Part shown: positions 5,779 through 6,971 of the stretch, piece by piece
Layout: every line of letters starts with the position of its first letter
Position numbering within the stretch: position 1 is the first letter of the stretch
Assembly (NCBI GenBank): GCA_015489145.1
Contig: WGAH01000468.1
Location: 1-6,971, forward strand
Source: Deltaproteobacteria bacterium
GTDB lineage: Bacteria; Myxococcota_A; UBA796; UBA2385
Reading direction: 5' to 3'
Length of the DNA: 6,971 nucleotides
Notes under the pieces: model-generated
What the model saw: only the letters and a program-made list of their open reading frames with translations
Database searches by the model: none
Told to the model about the DNA's origin: nothing
Position numbers and translations under genes: made by a program

Positions 5779-6971
5779 ATGATGCAGAACCGACTCGGAC
5801 TCCAGGTTTCCCCCGCGTGGAACCCGTCGATCATCATCCTCGCCCTCGGGGCCGTCGGGCTGTCGGCCTGCGGCTCGAAGTGGGACGCCCAGGACCGCGA
5901 CGGCGACGGCTACACGGTGGCGATGGGCGACTGCTGGGACGACCCGCTGGGGCCCGAGGGCTCGGGTCTCACCGGCGACCAGATCCACCCGGGGGCGGAC
6001 GAGACCTGGTACGACGGCATCGACCAGGACTGCGCCGGCGACGACGACTACGACGCCGACGGCGACGGCTGGGTGACCGAGACGGCCTACCTCGGGCTCA
6101 CCACCCTGGGCGTGCCGGGTTCCGGCGGCGACAGCCACGTCGGCGCCGGCGACTGCTGGGACGTGCCCGTCGACAAGGGCGGCGAGGCGCACCCGGTGGT
6201 GAGCGACGACTACGACGCCGACGGCAACCCCTTCGCCGAGCTGACGGCGGCGGACGTCCACCCCGAGGCCGGCGAGACCTGGTACGACGGGGTCGACCAG
6301 GACTGCGCCGGCGACGACGACTTCGACCAGGACGGCGACGGGTATCGCACCGCGCTGCACCTCGACCTCGACGGGCAGGTCGGCGACGATTGCGCCGACG
6401 GCTCCTGGCGCGAGAGCCTGCCCGACGACGTGGACCCGGCCGAGATCCACCCGGGCGCCCTCGAGGTGTGCGACGACGTGGACAACGACTGCAACGGCCT
6501 GGTGGACGGCGACGACCCGGACGCCTGGCCCGGCGCCCCCGACAGCTGGTACGACGGGATCGACACCGACTGCGCCGGCGACGACGACTACGACGCCGAC
6601 GGCGACGGCTACGTGCCGGTGAACGCCGGCGGCCTGCCCACCGAGAACGTCGAGGGTTCCGGGGCCCTGCCCGAGGGCGACTGCGACGACGCCGACCCGG
6701 GCGTCCACCCCGACGCCGAGGACGCCTGGTACGACGGCATCGACACCGACTGCGCCGGCGACGACGACTACGACGCCGACGGCGACGGCTACTACCCCGA
6801 CGGGGTGGACTACGGCGAGACCACCTATGCCCCGGGCACCGGCGGGCTCCTCGGCGGCGACTGCGACGACGCGGCCGCCGACGTCCACCCCGACGCCGAG
6901 GACGCCTGGTACGACGGCGTGGACTCCGACTGCGCCGGCGACGACGACTACGACGCCGACAAGGACGGCTT
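5779..6971 (+). CDS. MopE-like repeat lipoprotein, putative metal-binding (3' end outside window)
   Basis: The first 397 residues are present and the frame is still open at the right edge. Residues 1-31 form a lipoprotein signal: a hydrophobic segment (about 18-30, SIIILALGAVGLSA) ending in a lipobox LSAC with the lipidated cysteine at C31. The mature part is extremely acidic and made of repeats with the general order DxDGDGY, GDCDD, (I/V)HPxAxE, WYDG(I/V)DxDCAGDDDYDA. This resembles the putative metal-binding motif of MopE-type proteins, abundant in Myxococcota. Cores start at residues 75, 166, 255, 315 and 375, and a classical variant (EVCDDVDNDCNGLVD) starts at 229. The DADGDG segments resemble aspartate-rich calcium loops. 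Twelve cysteines follow the lipobox, mostly two per unit, which fits disulfide pairing. The product is probably anchored to the cell envelope and exposed outside the cytoplasm. Metal identity and role are unknown. The gene is divergent from the ABC operon. Confidence 0.88.
   Translation, partial: MMQNRLGLQVSPAWNPSIIILALGAVGLSACGSKWDAQDRDGDGYTVAMGDCWDDPLGPEGSGLTGDQIHPGADETWYDGIDQDCAGDDDYDADGDGWVTETAYLGLTTLGVPGSGGDSHVGAGDCWDVPVDKGGEAHPVVSDDYDADGNPFAELTAADVHPEAGETWYDGVDQDCAGDDDFDQDGDGYRTALHLDLDGQVGDDCADGSWRESLPDDVDPAEIHPGALEVCDDVDNDCNGLVDGDDPDAWPGAPDSWYDGIDTDCAGDDDYDADGDGYVPVNAGGLPTENVEGSGALPEGDCDDADPGVHPDAEDAWYDGIDTDCAGDDDYDADGDGYYPDGVDYGETTYAPGTGGLLGGDCDDAAADVHPDAEDAWYDGVDSDCAGDDDYDADKDG
6001..6971 (+). 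repeat. Repeat array inside the lipoprotein gene, 180-bp units in its 3' part
   Basis: A 72-bp core encoding WYDG(I/V)D.DCAGDDD(Y/F)D.DGDG recurs at 6001, 6274, 6541, 6721 and (edge-truncated) 6901. A divergent MopE-type unit starts at 6463. The last three cores are exactly 180 bp apart. DNA identity is very high: 6028-6070, 6568-6610 and 6748-6790 are the same over 43 bp, and 6559-6612 equals 6739-6792 over 54 bp. The array continues beyond the window. Confidence 0.9.

Noticed and set aside
5764..6888. A 374-codon minus-strand open frame across the lipoprotein.
   Set aside because: Its Val/Ala/Gly repeats are the reverse complement of Asp/Gly codons in the repeat array. The plus frame has a signal peptide, lipobox and ribosome-binding site.
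6001..6971. Regular repeats considered as a CRISPR array or non-coding satellite.
   Set aside because: The period is a multiple of three, the frame stays open, and the spacers encode the same acidic motif, so this is a protein repeat.

Overview
This window is strongly GC-rich DNA in which almost every codon ends in G or C. No mobile element, CRISPR array, tRNA or rRNA is visible. The gene mix suggests Myxococcota or a related former deltaproteobacterial lineage: a DivIVA-family protein in a Gram-negative-type genome, a GldA/GldF/GldG-type ABC transporter, a stand-alone SCP2 lipid-binding protein, and a large lipoprotein of MopE-like Asp/Cys repeats. This is inferred from gene content only; no taxonomic marker is present.

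The layout has four parts. (1) Positions 1-1877 (+) hold the 3' end of a membrane-anchored protein of unknown function, then a DivIVA-domain coiled-coil protein (517-984), whose stop overlaps the GTG start of a PHP-domain metallophosphoesterase (981-1877) resembling the RNase AM / 3',5'-nucleotide phosphatase family. (2) Positions 1932-2246 (+) encode a 104-residue SCP2 sterol-carrier-type protein behind an AAGGAG ribosome-binding site. It converges on the next operon, and a 15-bp GC-rich hairpin at 2278-2311 lies between them. (3) Positions 5646 down to 2337 (-) form a tightly overlapping three-gene ABC exporter operon: ATPase (GldA-like), ABC-2 permease (GldF-like) and auxiliary membrane protein (GldG-like). 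The junctions are ATGA and TGATG, and a TTGACT-17-TAGTGG promoter sits just upstream. (4) Positions 5779-6971 (+), divergent from that operon, encode the first 397 residues of a lipoprotein that runs off the window. It is built of acidic, cysteine-paired repeats, the last three in a strict 60-residue (180-bp) register.

The 132-bp divergent spacer (5647-5778) appears to carry both promoters and, between them, a run of five G-tracts with quadruplex-type spacing. The transporter probably acts at the inner membrane and the lipoprotein beyond it. A functional link is possible but rests only on adjacency.

I do not see a clearly new biological system. The features most worth a second look are the near-identical lipoprotein repeats, the divergent control region with its G-tracts, and the coupled DivIVA-PHP pair.
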